Assembly (NCBI RefSeq): GCF_010728155.1
Contig: NZ_AP022605.1
Location: 806,001 to 870,000, forward strand
From: Mycolicibacterium doricum
GTDB taxonomy: Bacteria; Actinomycetota; Actinomycetes; Mycobacteriales; Mycobacteriaceae
DNA length: 64,000 nucleotides
Direction: 5' to 3'
The stretch's first letter is position 1; every line of letters begins with the position of its first letter. The notes under the pieces are model-generated. The model ran no database searches, was not told the DNA's origin, and was given only the letters and a program-made list of their open reading frames with translations. Position numbers and translations under genes: made by a program. Shown piece by piece: positions 27,109 through 36,487 of this stretch.

Positions 27109-27764
27109 CCACCACGATCACCACCACCCGGCTTCGGAAACGGTTCGACGACGGGCCCGAGGTGCTCGACGGCGCAGAGCTCACCGCCACCGGCGGCCGC
27201 CTGACGCTGATCCGAGGTTCGGCCGGTTCGGGCCGTACCACGCTGGCCAGGTGCCTTACGGGGGTGTACCGACCCGACGCCGGCGAGGTGACTTTGCGGC
27301 TCGACAGCCGAGGAGAAGTCGAGCTGACCGCCGCCGACCCGCGCACGGTCGCGTGGCTGCGCGCGCACCACATCGCCGCGTTCGACGGTCCACTCGCCAC
27401 CGCCCCGACACTGAGCGCCGAGGACGCGGTCGCGCGGGCAGCGGGCTGCACGTCTGCCGCGGCGGTGACCGGTTTGGCCCGGCTCGGCCTCGCCGGTGTC
27501 GCACAGCGGCCGCTGGGACGTCTGCGCGCCGCCGAAGGACGCGCTGTCGCACTGGTTGCCGCTCTGCTGTCCGAACGTTCCTTCATCGTGCTCGACGGTC
27601 CCGGCGAGTACATCCCGTCTGATGCGCTGGCCACCTGGCTGCTGGAGGCGACCGCGGCTGGCGCGGCGCTGATCGTCACCGCCGCCACGGACAGTCCGCT
27701 CGAGTCGATCGCAACCACGATCGGCGATCTGCGAAAAGGAGTGATCTCTTGGCATACAACGTGA
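27105..27764 (+). CDS. phnL: PhnL, degenerate C-P lyase ABC ATPase
   Basis: Position between phnK and phnM and overall length (219) fit PhnL, an ABC protein that binds on top of PhnK. The catalytic motifs are eroded: Walker A reads GSAGSGRTT with Arg44 in place of the invariant Lys, the signature reads LRAAEGR instead of LSGGQQQR, and Walker B reads FIVLDGP with Gly where the catalytic Glu belongs. It is therefore probably unable to hydrolyse ATP and may be purely structural. The reading frame is intact and overlaps both neighbours. Confidence 0.8.
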   Translation: MTTTITTTRLRKRFDDGPEVLDGAELTATGGRLTLIRGSAGSGRTTLARCLTGVYRPDAGEVTLRLDSRGEVELTAADPRTVAWLRAHHIAAFDGPLATAPTLSAEDAVARAAGCTSAAAVTGLARLGLAGVAQRPLGRLRAAEGRAVALVAALLSERSFIVLDGPGEYIPSDALATWLLEATAAGAALIVTAATDSPLESIATTIGDLRKGVISWHTT

Positions 27765-28936
27765 TCGAGGGCGTAACGGTCATACCGGGTGCTGGGCGCG
27801 ACGCGATCCCCAATGCGGTCGTGGCGCTCGATGCGCAAGGACGGGTCGAAGAGATCGTCCCCGACGCGGCCGCAGGTCAAGACCTCTACCTGGTCCCCGG
27901 CGCGGTCGACCTACACCTGGACAACCTGTTGCAGCGACGCCGGCCCCGCGCCACCGTGTCCCTCGACCACGCGGCCGTCATATCGGTACTCGACGCAGAA
28001 TGCGCGGCGGCCGGAATTGCCACGGTCTGCATAGCCGCACGCTGTGAGGACTCACCACGCAAAGGCATCGCGATCACCGATGCCGCCGTGCTGGCCGGAG
28101 TGCTCGAAGAACTCGCACCGATGCTCTGCTGCGACTGGCGAATTCACGCACGAGTCGAGCTCACCGACGAAGGCGCCGTCGATGCGCTGCACACTGTGCT
28201 CGCGGTGTCGTCACGAGTCGCCCTGATCTCGATGATCGAAACCTCCGTCCAGCGGAGCAGGTTCTCCACCCTCGCCGAGACCCAGGCCTTCTACGCCCAG
28301 GACTGGGGAGTGTCCGAGGCCGAGGTCACGGAGGTGTTCACGGTCGACGACCAGCAACTCAGCCGTGTGGCGGAGCGCCGAAGAGCCGTTGCAGCGCTGG
28401 CCCGGGACCACAACGTCGTCCTTGCCTCCCACGACGATCGGAACGCCCAACACATCGACGAGGCGTTCGCGTTCGGAGCGCGCGTCGCAGAGTTCCCGCT
28501 CACCATGGATGCCGCGCACCGCGCGCACGAACTCGGCATGACCGTTGTGCTGGGGGCTCCGAACGCCGTGCGCGGGAAGTCGACGTCGTCGGACAACCTG
28601 CTGGCTGCAGACGCCATCGCCGCCGGAGTGTGCGATGTGCTCTGCTCGGACTATCTACCGTCGGCGATGCACGCCGCGCCGCACGTACTGGCCAGTGAGC
28701 ACAACGTGCCACTGACCGAGGCCATCGATCTGGTGTCGACGAATCCGGCGAAGGCGCTCGGAGTGGCGCCGGTGACGATCGACGTCGGTCAGCACCTCAC
28801 CGCATCCCTTAGGCGAGTACAGCATTTCACCCCGGGCGCCGCCGAAAAGGGTGCCCAGGTGGGAACGGCGCTGTGGCGAGACGGACGGCTGGTGTTCAGC
28901 CGGAACCCGTCGGGGACATTGGCGCTCGCACGGTAG
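27749..28936 (+). CDS. phnM: Alpha-D-ribose 1-methylphosphonate 5-triphosphate diphosphatase PhnM
   Basis: Removes pyrophosphate from the ribosyl phosphonate triphosphate before C-P cleavage. The 395-residue amidohydrolase-fold protein starts at a TTG (27749) justified by AAAGGAG six bases upstream. Metal-site motifs are LVPGAVDLHLDNL near residue 50, SHDDRNAQHI and the late SDYLPSAM. It is the last phn gene. No phnN (ribose bisphosphate kinase) or phnP (cyclic phosphate esterase) is found in the window. Confidence 0.93.
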   Translation: MAYNVIEGVTVIPGAGRDAIPNAVVALDAQGRVEEIVPDAAAGQDLYLVPGAVDLHLDNLLQRRRPRATVSLDHAAVISVLDAECAAAGIATVCIAARCEDSPRKGIAITDAAVLAGVLEELAPMLCCDWRIHARVELTDEGAVDALHTVLAVSSRVALISMIETSVQRSRFSTLAETQAFYAQDWGVSEAEVTEVFTVDDQQLSRVAERRRAVAALARDHNVVLASHDDRNAQHIDEAFAFGARVAEFPLTMDAAHRAHELGMTVVLGAPNAVRGKSTSSDNLLAADAIAAGVCDVLCSDYLPSAMHAAPHVLASEHNVPLTEAIDLVSTNPAKALGVAPVTIDVGQHLTASLRRVQHFTPGAAEKGAQVGTALWRDGRLVFSRNPSGTLALAR

Positions 28937-29059
28937 TCGGGGGTTAGTCTGGCGATCATGACGACGAGGTGGGCACGCGGACGTAGGTCTTGACCCGTGC
29001 CGGGCGGGGTGATGATCTGGTGAGGCGTGCTACCCGTCCTCGAACGACAGTTTGCGTCC

Positions 29060-29236
29060 ATGCGCGCCCTGATGATTGCGACCGCCACCCTGGTCATCGG
29101 AGGTTTCGCCGCAACCGGTGTGGCCGTCGCCCAGCCGGTGCCGTCGGCCGACGAACTGACGGCCAAGCTGCAGCGCGCGCTGAACACCTCGCTGGCCGCC
29201 GGGGAGCGCGCGAGCGAACTCGAGGGGAGTAGATGA
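29060..29236 (+). pseudogene. Truncated MTB12/Cfp2-like secreted antigen
   Basis: The first 58 codons of a low-molecular-weight secreted antigen gene: signal peptide MRALMIATATLVIGGFAATG...AQPVP and the start of the mature domain (ADELTAKLQRALNTSLAAGERASELEGS). The normal continuation after ELEG is replaced by a stop, so over half of the protein is missing. It abuts the next fragment. The 120 bases between phnM and this fragment show no feature I can name. Confidence 0.65.
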
Positions 29237-29765
29237 CCGTCACCACCATGCAACCCACTCCCAACGGTGGCGAGAAGGCCGTCGCCGGCAAGACGTGCGG
29301 CTGAGCGAGAACCAGCATCGCCGAGAACGCGAGATCCTGCAGGGCATCTGGCATAACACCAAGCAGCAGACGCTCAAGAACTATGTGGCCTTCCCGCTGC
29401 TGGCCGGACCGTTCGCGCCGTGGGTGTTCGCGGGAAACCTGACCGTCAACCTCATACGCAACCTATGGCCGGACTGATCATCTTTCGCGGGCACTTCCCC
29501 GAAGACGTGCAGGAGTTCTCGATCGAGGAGGCCAAGGCCGAAACCGGCCAAGGCCGAAACCGGCGGCCAGTGGTACTTCCGCCAGGTGCTCGGTTCGGCG
29601 AACCTCATTGGCGGCAAGCTCTTCCCCCTGCTGTCGGGCAACCTGTCGGTCCAGATCGAACACCACCTGTTCCCGGACGTTCCCGCCCACCGGCACGCCG
29701 AACTCGCTCCTGCGGTGCGTGACATCTGCCGCCGCTACGGGTTGCCGTACAACGCCGCGGCCAGG
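29233..29765 (+). pseudogene. Fragments of a membrane fatty-acid desaturase (DesA3-like)
   Basis: A short N-terminal piece (MTVTTMQPTPNGGEKAVAGKT, then stop at 29302-29304) is joined to a C-terminal piece: WHNTKQQTLKNYVAFPLLAGP, LTVNLIRNLWPD, then GHFPEDVQEFSIEEAKAETG and VQIEHHLFPDVPAHRHAELAP, with the third His box EHH. Most of the central domain is deleted. A 16-bp tandem duplication at 29532-29563 and another frame change after 29476 break what is left. The 3' end runs straight into the narI stop codon. Confidence 0.8.
29532..29563 (+). repeat. 16-bp tandem duplication causing a frameshift
   Basis: CCAAGGCCGAAACCGG occurs twice in direct succession (29532-29547, 29548-29563). Removing one copy restores the desaturase reading EEAKAETGGQWYFRQ, so the duplication is an inactivating event. 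Confidence 0.9.
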
Positions 29766-30497
29766 TCACCAGCCCCGGCGGGGCGGGTGCGATCCAACGA
29801 GCTCACCCTTGCGGGCGACGTCGCGGCTGCGGTAGACGATGTAGGGCCGGAACAGGTAGCCGATCGGTGCGCTGAACACGTGCACCAGCCGCGTGAACGG
29901 CCACAGGCAGAACAGCACGAGCGCGATGATCACGTGGATGTGGAACCACAACGGCGCCAACGCCATCAGGTCACCGCGGGGCTGCAATATCCAGATCGAC
30001 CGGAACCACGGCGCGACCGTCTGGCGGTAGTCGTGTTCGGCGCCCACCGGCGTCGCGCCGATCAGCGTGCACGCCAACCCCGCGATGATGGCCATGACCA
30101 GTACCAGATACATCACCTTGTCGTTGACCGTGGTGGCCATGAACACCGGACCGGTCGTGCGGCGCCGATAGATCAGCAGCGCGATACCCGTCAACGTGGT
30201 GACGCCGGCGATGCCTCCGAGGGCCAGGGCCTGCACGTGGTAGGCGTGTTGGCTCACACCGATCGCGTACGTCCACGATTCGGGGATGAACAGTCCGATG
30301 ACGTGGCCCACGATGACGACGAGGATGCCGAAGTGGAACATCGGGCTGCCGATGCGCAGCAGGCGTGACTCGTAGAGCTGCGACGACCGGGTGGTCCAGC
30401 CGAATTTGTCGTAGCGGTAACGCCACCAGATCCCCACGGCGACGACGGCCAGGGTGACGTACGGCGCCACGTCCCAGAAGATTTCCCATCCCGACAT
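29766..30497 (-). CDS. narI: Respiratory nitrate reductase gamma subunit (cytochrome b)
   Basis: The membrane anchor that oxidises menaquinol and passes electrons through two b hemes to NarH. The 243-residue product has five predicted helices; heme-ligand His candidates are in GSPMFHFGIL, VGHVIGLF, and PLWFHIHVIIAL. It is the last gene of narK-G-H-J-I and starts one base after the narJ stop. The 3' end abuts desaturase debris, and the last few residues may differ from the ancestral C-terminus. Confidence 0.94.
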   Translation of the reverse strand: MSGWEIFWDVAPYVTLAVVAVGIWWRYRYDKFGWTTRSSQLYESRLLRIGSPMFHFGILVVIVGHVIGLFIPESWTYAIGVSQHAYHVQALALGGIAGVTTLTGIALLIYRRRTTGPVFMATTVNDKVMYLVLVMAIIAGLACTLIGATPVGAEHDYRQTVAPWFRSIWILQPRGDLMALAPLWFHIHVIIALVLFCLWPFTRLVHVFSAPIGYLFRPYIVYRSRDVARKGELVGSHPPRRGW

Positions 30498-30498
30498 C

Positions 30499-31149
30499 TC
30501 AGCTGCTCTCCTCTCCGGTCCGCCGGGGCGGCACGGTCAGCGTGAATGGTTGCAGCCCAACGGCTTCGGCGGGAGGTCCGTCGGCGGCCAGCGTGCGGGC
30601 CCGGCGCATGTCGGTCTCGGTGGCGGCGGGCAGCGTGGCGAGTACCGCGGCCACGGCATGGGAGTACGGCGACGATTTCTCCGACAGGGCCTGATGCAGG
30701 ACGTCGATCGGCACGCGGTGTTCGGCGAGCAGACGCAACCCGGCCTCGGGGTCGACGGTGGCGGCGAACTCCAGCACCACGGGCAGGTAGTCGGGGGCCT
30801 CATCGGCCGGTGGGGCGACCCCGGCGCCCCGGTACACCTGCGCGAAGGACAGCATCGCGCCGCCGCGGTTGCGGGTGTCGCCGGCCGTCCAGTACGTCAG
30901 GTACATCGTGGCGCGGCGGCGCAGGTCGAAGCTGGCGACGTAGTCCTGTGCGGCCTGCAGCGGGTCGGCGGCCTGCAGCGCGGTCACGGTGAGCGAAAGA
31001 TGTTCGGCGACGGGCCCGTCCAGTTGCGCCAGCAGCTGTCCGGCGGTGTCGAGCCGGCCCTCGTCGGGATAGCTCAGCAGCAGCGACGCGCATTGCCACA
31101 CCAGCCGCTGATCGAGGTCCGGTGTGCTGTGTTTGCGCAGCAGCCTCAT
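30499..31149 (-). CDS. narJ: Nitrate reductase assembly chaperone NarJ
   Basis: A cytoplasmic chaperone needed for molybdenum cofactor insertion and membrane attachment of NarGH. The 216-residue helical protein has the family core ASLLLSYPDEG and the RATMYLTYWTAGDTRNRG segment. The start overlaps the narH stop by four bases. Confidence 0.92.
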   Translation of the reverse strand: MRLLRKHSTPDLDQRLVWQCASLLLSYPDEGRLDTAGQLLAQLDGPVAEHLSLTVTALQAADPLQAAQDYVASFDLRRRATMYLTYWTAGDTRNRGGAMLSFAQVYRGAGVAPPADEAPDYLPVVLEFAATVDPEAGLRLLAEHRVPIDVLHQALSEKSSPYSHAVAAVLATLPAATETDMRRARTLAADGPPAEAVGLQPFTLTVPPRRTGEESS

Positions 31150-32801
31150 CGCGGTTCCCCGTTCTGCGGGAAGATCCCCTCCGGGCTGCCGCGGCCATCC
31201 CAGTTGAGCAGATTGACCCGCGACGGGCGACTCTCGTTGGCGGCAATGCCCTCGGAGGTCTGCCGCTGCTGCAACGCGTGGAAGGTCTCGACGGCCACCG
31301 GCACCGGCTGCCCGCTGGCCTCACCGAACGGCCCGGACGCGTACATCCCGGGGCCGCCCTCGAACGACAACGAGCACCCGGGCTCCTCCAGCGACCAGGG
31401 TTCCACCGCCGCGTACGCGGTGGGGATGACGTAGCGCTCGTCGTACTTGGCCAGCGCCAGCAGGCGGTACATGTTATACATCTGCTCTTCGGTCATCCGG
31501 ACCGACTCCGGGATGTGCGGCTGGGTGTCGCGCCCGAGGTTGATGTCCCGCATATAGGAGCGCATCGCGGCCAGCCGGCGCAGCACGTTGTCGACGACGG
31601 CGGTGTCCCCGGCGGTGAACAGCCCGGCGAGATAGTCGATGGGGATGCGCAGCGCCTCCAGCGCGCCGAACAGGTTGCCGATGTCCTCCCCGTCGTGCCC
31701 GTCGCGGCTGACCGCGTCGACCACCGGCGACAGCGGCGGAATGTACCAGACCATCGGCACGGTGCGGTACTCGGGATGTAGCGGCAGCGCCACCTGGTAG
31801 GTGTGGATCAGCGCGTAGACGGGGGAGCCTTGCGCGGCCTCGATCCACTCGTCGGAGATGCCTTCGGCGCGCGCTCCGGCGACCACCTCGGGGTCGTGAG
31901 GATCGAGCAGTATCGACTTGTGCGCCTCGTAGAGGTCCTTGTCGTCCTCGACCGACGCCGCCTCGAGGACCCGGTCCATGTCGTAGAGCACCAAGCCCAG
32001 ATAGCGCAGCCGGCCCACACACGTCTCCGAACACACCGTCGGCAACCCGACCTCGAGGCGCGGATAACACAGCGTGCACTTCTCGGCCTTGCCGGTCTTG
32101 TGGTTGAAGTACACCTTCTTGTACGGGCAGCCCGACACGCACATCCGCCAGCCGCGGCAGCGGTCCTGGTCGACCAGCACGATCCCGTCCTCGGAGCGCT
32201 TGTACATCGCTCCCGACGGGCACGACGCTACACACGACGGGTTGAGGCAGTGCTCGCAGATCCTGGGCAGATAGAACATGAACGTCTGCTCGAGTTCGAG
32301 CTGGATCCGCTCGCTGACCTCTTTGAGTACCGGGTCGCCCGGCACGATCTCCGTTGAGCCGCCGAGGTTGTCGTCCCAGTTGGCCGACCACTCCACTTTC
32401 ATCGGCTCACCGCTGATCAGGCTGCGCGGCGCCGCGACGGGCATGTGTTCACCCAGCGGTGCGTTGGTGAGGTTCTCGTAGTCGTAGGTCCACGGTTCGT
32501 AGTAGTCGTTGATACTGGGCAGCTTCGGGTTGGAGAAGATGTTAAGCAGCTTGTGCAACCGACCGCCGCCGCGCAACCGCAGCCGGCCGCGCTTGTCGCG
32601 CACCCAACCGCCCCGCCAGCGTTCCTGATCCTCGTAGGTGCGCGGATAGCCTTGGCCCGGGCGCGTTTCGACGTTGTTGAACCACACGTACTCGGTGCCC
32701 GGCCGGTTGGTCCAGGCCTGTTTGCACGTCACCGAGCAGGTGTGGCACCCGATGCACTTGTCGAGGTTCATCACCATCGCCATCTGGGCCATCACTTTCA
32801 C
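31146..32801 (-). CDS. narH: Nitrate reductase beta subunit (iron-sulfur)
   Basis: Carries electrons from NarI to NarG through four Fe-S clusters. The 551-residue product has Cys groups CIGCHTCSVTC near residue 16, ICEHCLNPSCVASC, CRGWRMCVSGCPYKK (with Trp replacing one Cys, as expected for the 3Fe-4S cluster) and CTLCYPR...CSETC. The GTG start overlaps the narG stop. Confidence 0.95.
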   Translation of the reverse strand: MKVMAQMAMVMNLDKCIGCHTCSVTCKQAWTNRPGTEYVWFNNVETRPGQGYPRTYEDQERWRGGWVRDKRGRLRLRGGGRLHKLLNIFSNPKLPSINDYYEPWTYDYENLTNAPLGEHMPVAAPRSLISGEPMKVEWSANWDDNLGGSTEIVPGDPVLKEVSERIQLELEQTFMFYLPRICEHCLNPSCVASCPSGAMYKRSEDGIVLVDQDRCRGWRMCVSGCPYKKVYFNHKTGKAEKCTLCYPRLEVGLPTVCSETCVGRLRYLGLVLYDMDRVLEAASVEDDKDLYEAHKSILLDPHDPEVVAGARAEGISDEWIEAAQGSPVYALIHTYQVALPLHPEYRTVPMVWYIPPLSPVVDAVSRDGHDGEDIGNLFGALEALRIPIDYLAGLFTAGDTAVVDNVLRRLAAMRSYMRDINLGRDTQPHIPESVRMTEEQMYNMYRLLALAKYDERYVIPTAYAAVEPWSLEEPGCSLSFEGGPGMYASGPFGEASGQPVPVAVETFHALQQRQTSEGIAANESRPSRVNLLNWDGRGSPEGIFPQNGEPR

Positions 32802-35800
32802 TGGTAGGTCACCTCCTGTGATCGGCGTCGTACCACCGTCACCTCGTCGCGCTGGTTTCCTGTCGGGCCGAGATAGTTGAACGCGAACGCCATCTGGGCG
32901 TACCCGCCGGCCAGGTGGCTCGGTTTGATCAGCAACCGGGTCAGCGAGTTGTGGATGCCGCCCCGCTTTCCGGTCGTATCGCTCAGCGGCACGTCAATCA
33001 CCCGCTCCTGGGCGTGATAGACGAACACCACGCCCTCGGGCATCCGGTGGCTGACGATCGCCCGGCACACCAGCACACCGTTGCGGTTGACTGCCTCCAC
33101 CCAATCATTGTCGCGGACCTCTACTTTCGTGGCGTCGGCCGGACTCATCCACATCGTTGGCCCGCCGCGCGACAGCGAGAGCATGAACAGGTTGTCCTGA
33201 TACTCGGAGTGAATCGACCACTTCGAGTGCGGGGTCAGGTACCGGACGGTCAGCCCGACCCCGCCCGTCCCCTCGGCGCCCAGTTCCGGTTCGCCGAACA
33301 GCCGGTGGATGTCCAGCGGCGGCCGGTAGACGGGCAGTTGCTCGCCGAGTTCCTCGAGCCAGTCGTGGTCGAGGTAGAAGTGCATGCGGCCGGTCAGGGT
33401 GTGGAACGGTTTGAGCTCTTCGATGTTCACGGTGAACGGCGCATAGCGGCGGCCGCCGGTCTCGCTGCCGGACCACTCCGGGCTGGTGATGACCGGCACC
33501 GGACGGGCCTGGGTGTCGGCGTAGGTGATGCGGCGTTCCTCGCTGCCCTCGGCCAGGTGCGCCAGCGGTCGACCGGTACGCCGTTCCAGTTCGTGGAACC
33601 CCTCCACCGCGAGCCGGCCGTTGGAGGTGCCCGACAGCGCCAGGATGACGTCGGACATGCGTTCGGCGGTGGTGATGGCCGGCCGGCCCGCGGCCGCACC
33701 GGAACCGAGCACCCCGAACTTGGCAGCCAGTTCGGCCACCTCGGATTCGGGATGGGTGGTCACACCCTTGGTGGTGACGCCGAGCCGGTCCACCAGCGGC
33801 CCCAGGCTGCCCCACTTGTGGGCGATCGCGGTGAAGTCACGCTCGACCACCGCGATGGGCCCGATCGTCTTGCCCGGCACCGGTGTCTCCCCCGTAGTGC
33901 GCCAATCGTGCTCTACCCCAGCGGGATAAGCCATCGCTCCCGGCGTGTCGTGCTGCATGGCACCGAGCACCGCGTCGGTTCTGGTGCCCAGATGCGTCTT
34001 GGCCAGCGCGGAGAACACCCGCGCGATCGCGCCGAACGCCTCGAAGTCCGACCGGGTCTCCCACGGCGGGTCGATGGCGGCGGTGAACGCGTGGACGTAG
34101 GGATGCATGTCGGTGGTGTTGAGGTCGGCCTTCTCGTACCAGGTTGCGGCGGGCAGCACCACGTCGGAGAGCAACGTCGTCGACGTCATCCGGAAGTCGA
34201 TCGACATCAGCAGGTCGAGTTTGCCCTCCGGGATGTCGTCGCCCCAATAGATTTCACTGGGCCGCAATGCCTCAGGGGTCGGGGTCGCCTGCAGATTCGA
34301 TGCGGTGCCCAGCAGGTGTCGGAGGAAGTACTCGTTGCCCTTGCTCGATGAACCAAGCAGGTTGGCCCGCCACACGTTGAGCACGCGGGGCCAGTTCGCC
34401 GGGTTGTCCGGATCGGTGACCGCCAGTTTCAGGGCGCCTTCGGCCAGTTGTTCGGCGACGTACTCGGCGATCTCGCGGCCTGCCGCCCGCGCCTCGTCGG
34501 CGACGTCGAGGCTGGACCGGTCGAACTGCGGGTAGAACGGCATCCAGCCCATCGCGGTCGCCGCGGCGAGTACGTCCATGGTGTGTTTACCGGTGAATCG
34601 GCCACGGGCGGTCGGGCTGGTCAGCGCATCGGCGCGGTAGCCGTCGTAGCGCCACTGGTCGGTGTGGACGTACCAGTACGAGGTGCCGGGCATCTGCCGC
34701 GGGGGGCGCGCCCAGTCCGTCGCCATCGCCATGGTCGCCCAACCCGTCACCGGCCGGCACTTTTCCTGGCCGACGTAGTGCGCCCAACCGCCGCCGTTTC
34801 GGCCCATCGACCCGGTCAGCATCAGCATCGCGAGCACGGCGCGATAGGTGGCGTCGCCGTGGAACCACTGGCAGATGCCCGCACCCATGATGATCATCGA
34901 CCGGCCGCCGGATTCTTCGGCGTTGCGGGCGAATTCACGTGCTATCCGGACCACCTGGTTGGCCGAGACACCGGTAATCTGCTCCTGCCACGCCGGGGTG
35001 TACGGCTGTTCGGCGTCCTCGTAGCCGCCGGGCCAGTCGCCTGGCAGGCCGGGCCGCGCCACCCCGTACTGGGCGAGCATCAGGTCGAACACCGTGCACA
35101 CCAGGTGCTCACCAACCCGACGCACCGGCACGCCGCGGGTCAGGGTGGCGCCGTGCCCGTCGACGGTGTCGAAGCGCGGCAGCGTGATCGCCACGGTCTC
35201 AACGCTGTCGGCGGCGACGGTCAGCGCCGGGGACAGCTCACCGAGGTCCAGGTTCCACTTGCCCATGCCGTCGTCGCCGTAGCGGAACCCGAGGGAGCCG
35301 TGCGGGACGGCCACGTCGTCGGTGGGCCCGTCAAGCAGTACAGGTTTGAACGGCGCGTTCTCCACGTGGCGGCCCAGATCCGCCGCGGTGAGCATCTTGC
35401 CGGGCACCAGGGCGCCGTCGCGCTCCTCGAGCTTGATCAGGAACGGCAGGTCGGTGTACTGGCGCACGTAGTCGACGAAAAACGGAAGGCGCTGGCGCAC
35501 ATAGAACTCGGTGAGGATGACGTGGCCCATCGCCATCGCCATCGCGCCGTCGGTACCGGCCGCGCACGGCATCCACTCGTCGGCGAACTTGGTGTTGTCG
35601 GCGTAGTCGGGGCTGACGCTGACCACCTTGGTGCCGCGGTAGCGAACCTCGGTCATCCAGTGCGCGTCCGGGGTCCGGGTGACCGGGACGTTGGAGCCCC
35701 ACATCATCAGGTACGACGCATCCCACCAGTCACCGGACTCGGGGACGTCGGTCTGGTCGCCGAACACCTGCGGCGAGGCCACCGGCAGATCGGCGTACCA

Positions 35801-36487
35801 GTCGTAGAAGGACGTCATCGCGCCGCCGATCAACTCGACGAACCGCGAACCCGCCGCGTGGCTCACCATCGACATCGCTGGGATCGGGCTGAACCCGGCG
35901 ACCCGGTCGGGGCCGTAGGTCTTGATGGTGTGCACGTGTGCGGCGGCGATCATCTCGGTGGCCTCTCCCCACGTCACCCGCACCAGGCCGCCCTTACCGC
36001 GGGCCTGCTGGTAGCGGCGCCTGCGCTGCGGATCGGCCTGGATGTCGGCCCACGCCAGCACCGGATCGCCAAGGCGTTCCTTGGCTTCCCGGTACATCTG
36101 GACCAGCAGGCCTCGCGCGTAGGGGTAGCGCACCCGGGTCGGGGAGTAGGTGTACCACGAGAACGCCGCCCCGCGCGGACACCCGCGCGGCTCGTACTCG
36201 GGGCGGTCGGGACCCACCGACGGATAGTCGGTCTGCTGGGTCTCCCAGGTGATGATCCCGTCCTTGACGTAGATCTTCCACGAGCACGATCCGGTGCAGT
36301 TGACGCCGTGGGTGGAGCGCACCACCTTGTCGTGGCTCCACCGGTCGCGGTAGAAGACGTCGCCTTCGCGGCCGCCGCGGCGGGTGACGGTACGCAGATC
36401 ATCGGAGAACTCACCGGGGGTGAAGAACCGGCCGCTGCGCTCCAGCAGTTCTTCGACCTTGCCGCCGGTGCGATGAGGGCTGCTCAC
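32798..36487 (-). CDS. narG: Nitrate reductase alpha subunit (molybdenum)
   Basis: The catalytic subunit reducing nitrate to nitrite at a bis-MGD molybdenum site. The 1229-residue product starts at a GTG (36487) with AAGGAGG seven bases upstream; the open frame extends further but into narK. His60, Cys64 and Cys68 (HGVNCTGSC) plus a later Cys (RGCPRG) bind cluster FS0. The Mo-ligand Asp region reads YDWYADLPVASPQVFGDQTD. The length matches the family (about 1230-1250). Confidence 0.96.
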   Translation of the reverse strand: MSSPHRTGGKVEELLERSGRFFTPGEFSDDLRTVTRRGGREGDVFYRDRWSHDKVVRSTHGVNCTGSCSWKIYVKDGIITWETQQTDYPSVGPDRPEYEPRGCPRGAAFSWYTYSPTRVRYPYARGLLVQMYREAKERLGDPVLAWADIQADPQRRRRYQQARGKGGLVRVTWGEATEMIAAAHVHTIKTYGPDRVAGFSPIPAMSMVSHAAGSRFVELIGGAMTSFYDWYADLPVASPQVFGDQTDVPESGDWWDASYLMMWGSNVPVTRTPDAHWMTEVRYRGTKVVSVSPDYADNTKFADEWMPCAAGTDGAMAMAMGHVILTEFYVRQRLPFFVDYVRQYTDLPFLIKLEERDGALVPGKMLTAADLGRHVENAPFKPVLLDGPTDDVAVPHGSLGFRYGDDGMGKWNLDLGELSPALTVAADSVETVAITLPRFDTVDGHGATLTRGVPVRRVGEHLVCTVFDLMLAQYGVARPGLPGDWPGGYEDAEQPYTPAWQEQITGVSANQVVRIAREFARNAEESGGRSMIIMGAGICQWFHGDATYRAVLAMLMLTGSMGRNGGGWAHYVGQEKCRPVTGWATMAMATDWARPPRQMPGTSYWYVHTDQWRYDGYRADALTSPTARGRFTGKHTMDVLAAATAMGWMPFYPQFDRSSLDVADEARAAGREIAEYVAEQLAEGALKLAVTDPDNPANWPRVLNVWRANLLGSSSKGNEYFLRHLLGTASNLQATPTPEALRPSEIYWGDDIPEGKLDLLMSIDFRMTSTTLLSDVVLPAATWYEKADLNTTDMHPYVHAFTAAIDPPWETRSDFEAFGAIARVFSALAKTHLGTRTDAVLGAMQHDTPGAMAYPAGVEHDWRTTGETPVPGKTIGPIAVVERDFTAIAHKWGSLGPLVDRLGVTTKGVTTHPESEVAELAAKFGVLGSGAAAGRPAITTAERMSDVILALSGTSNGRLAVEGFHELERRTGRPLAHLAEGSEERRITYADTQARPVPVITSPEWSGSETGGRRYAPFTVNIEELKPFHTLTGRMHFYLDHDWLEELGEQLPVYRPPLDIHRLFGEPELGAEGTGGVGLTVRYLTPHSKWSIHSEYQDNLFMLSLSRGGPTMWMSPADATKVEVRDNDWVEAVNRNGVLVCRAIVSHRMPEGVVFVYHAQERVIDVPLSDTTGKRGGIHNSLTRLLIKPSHLAGGYAQMAFAFNYLGPTGNQRDEVTVVRRRSQEVTYQ

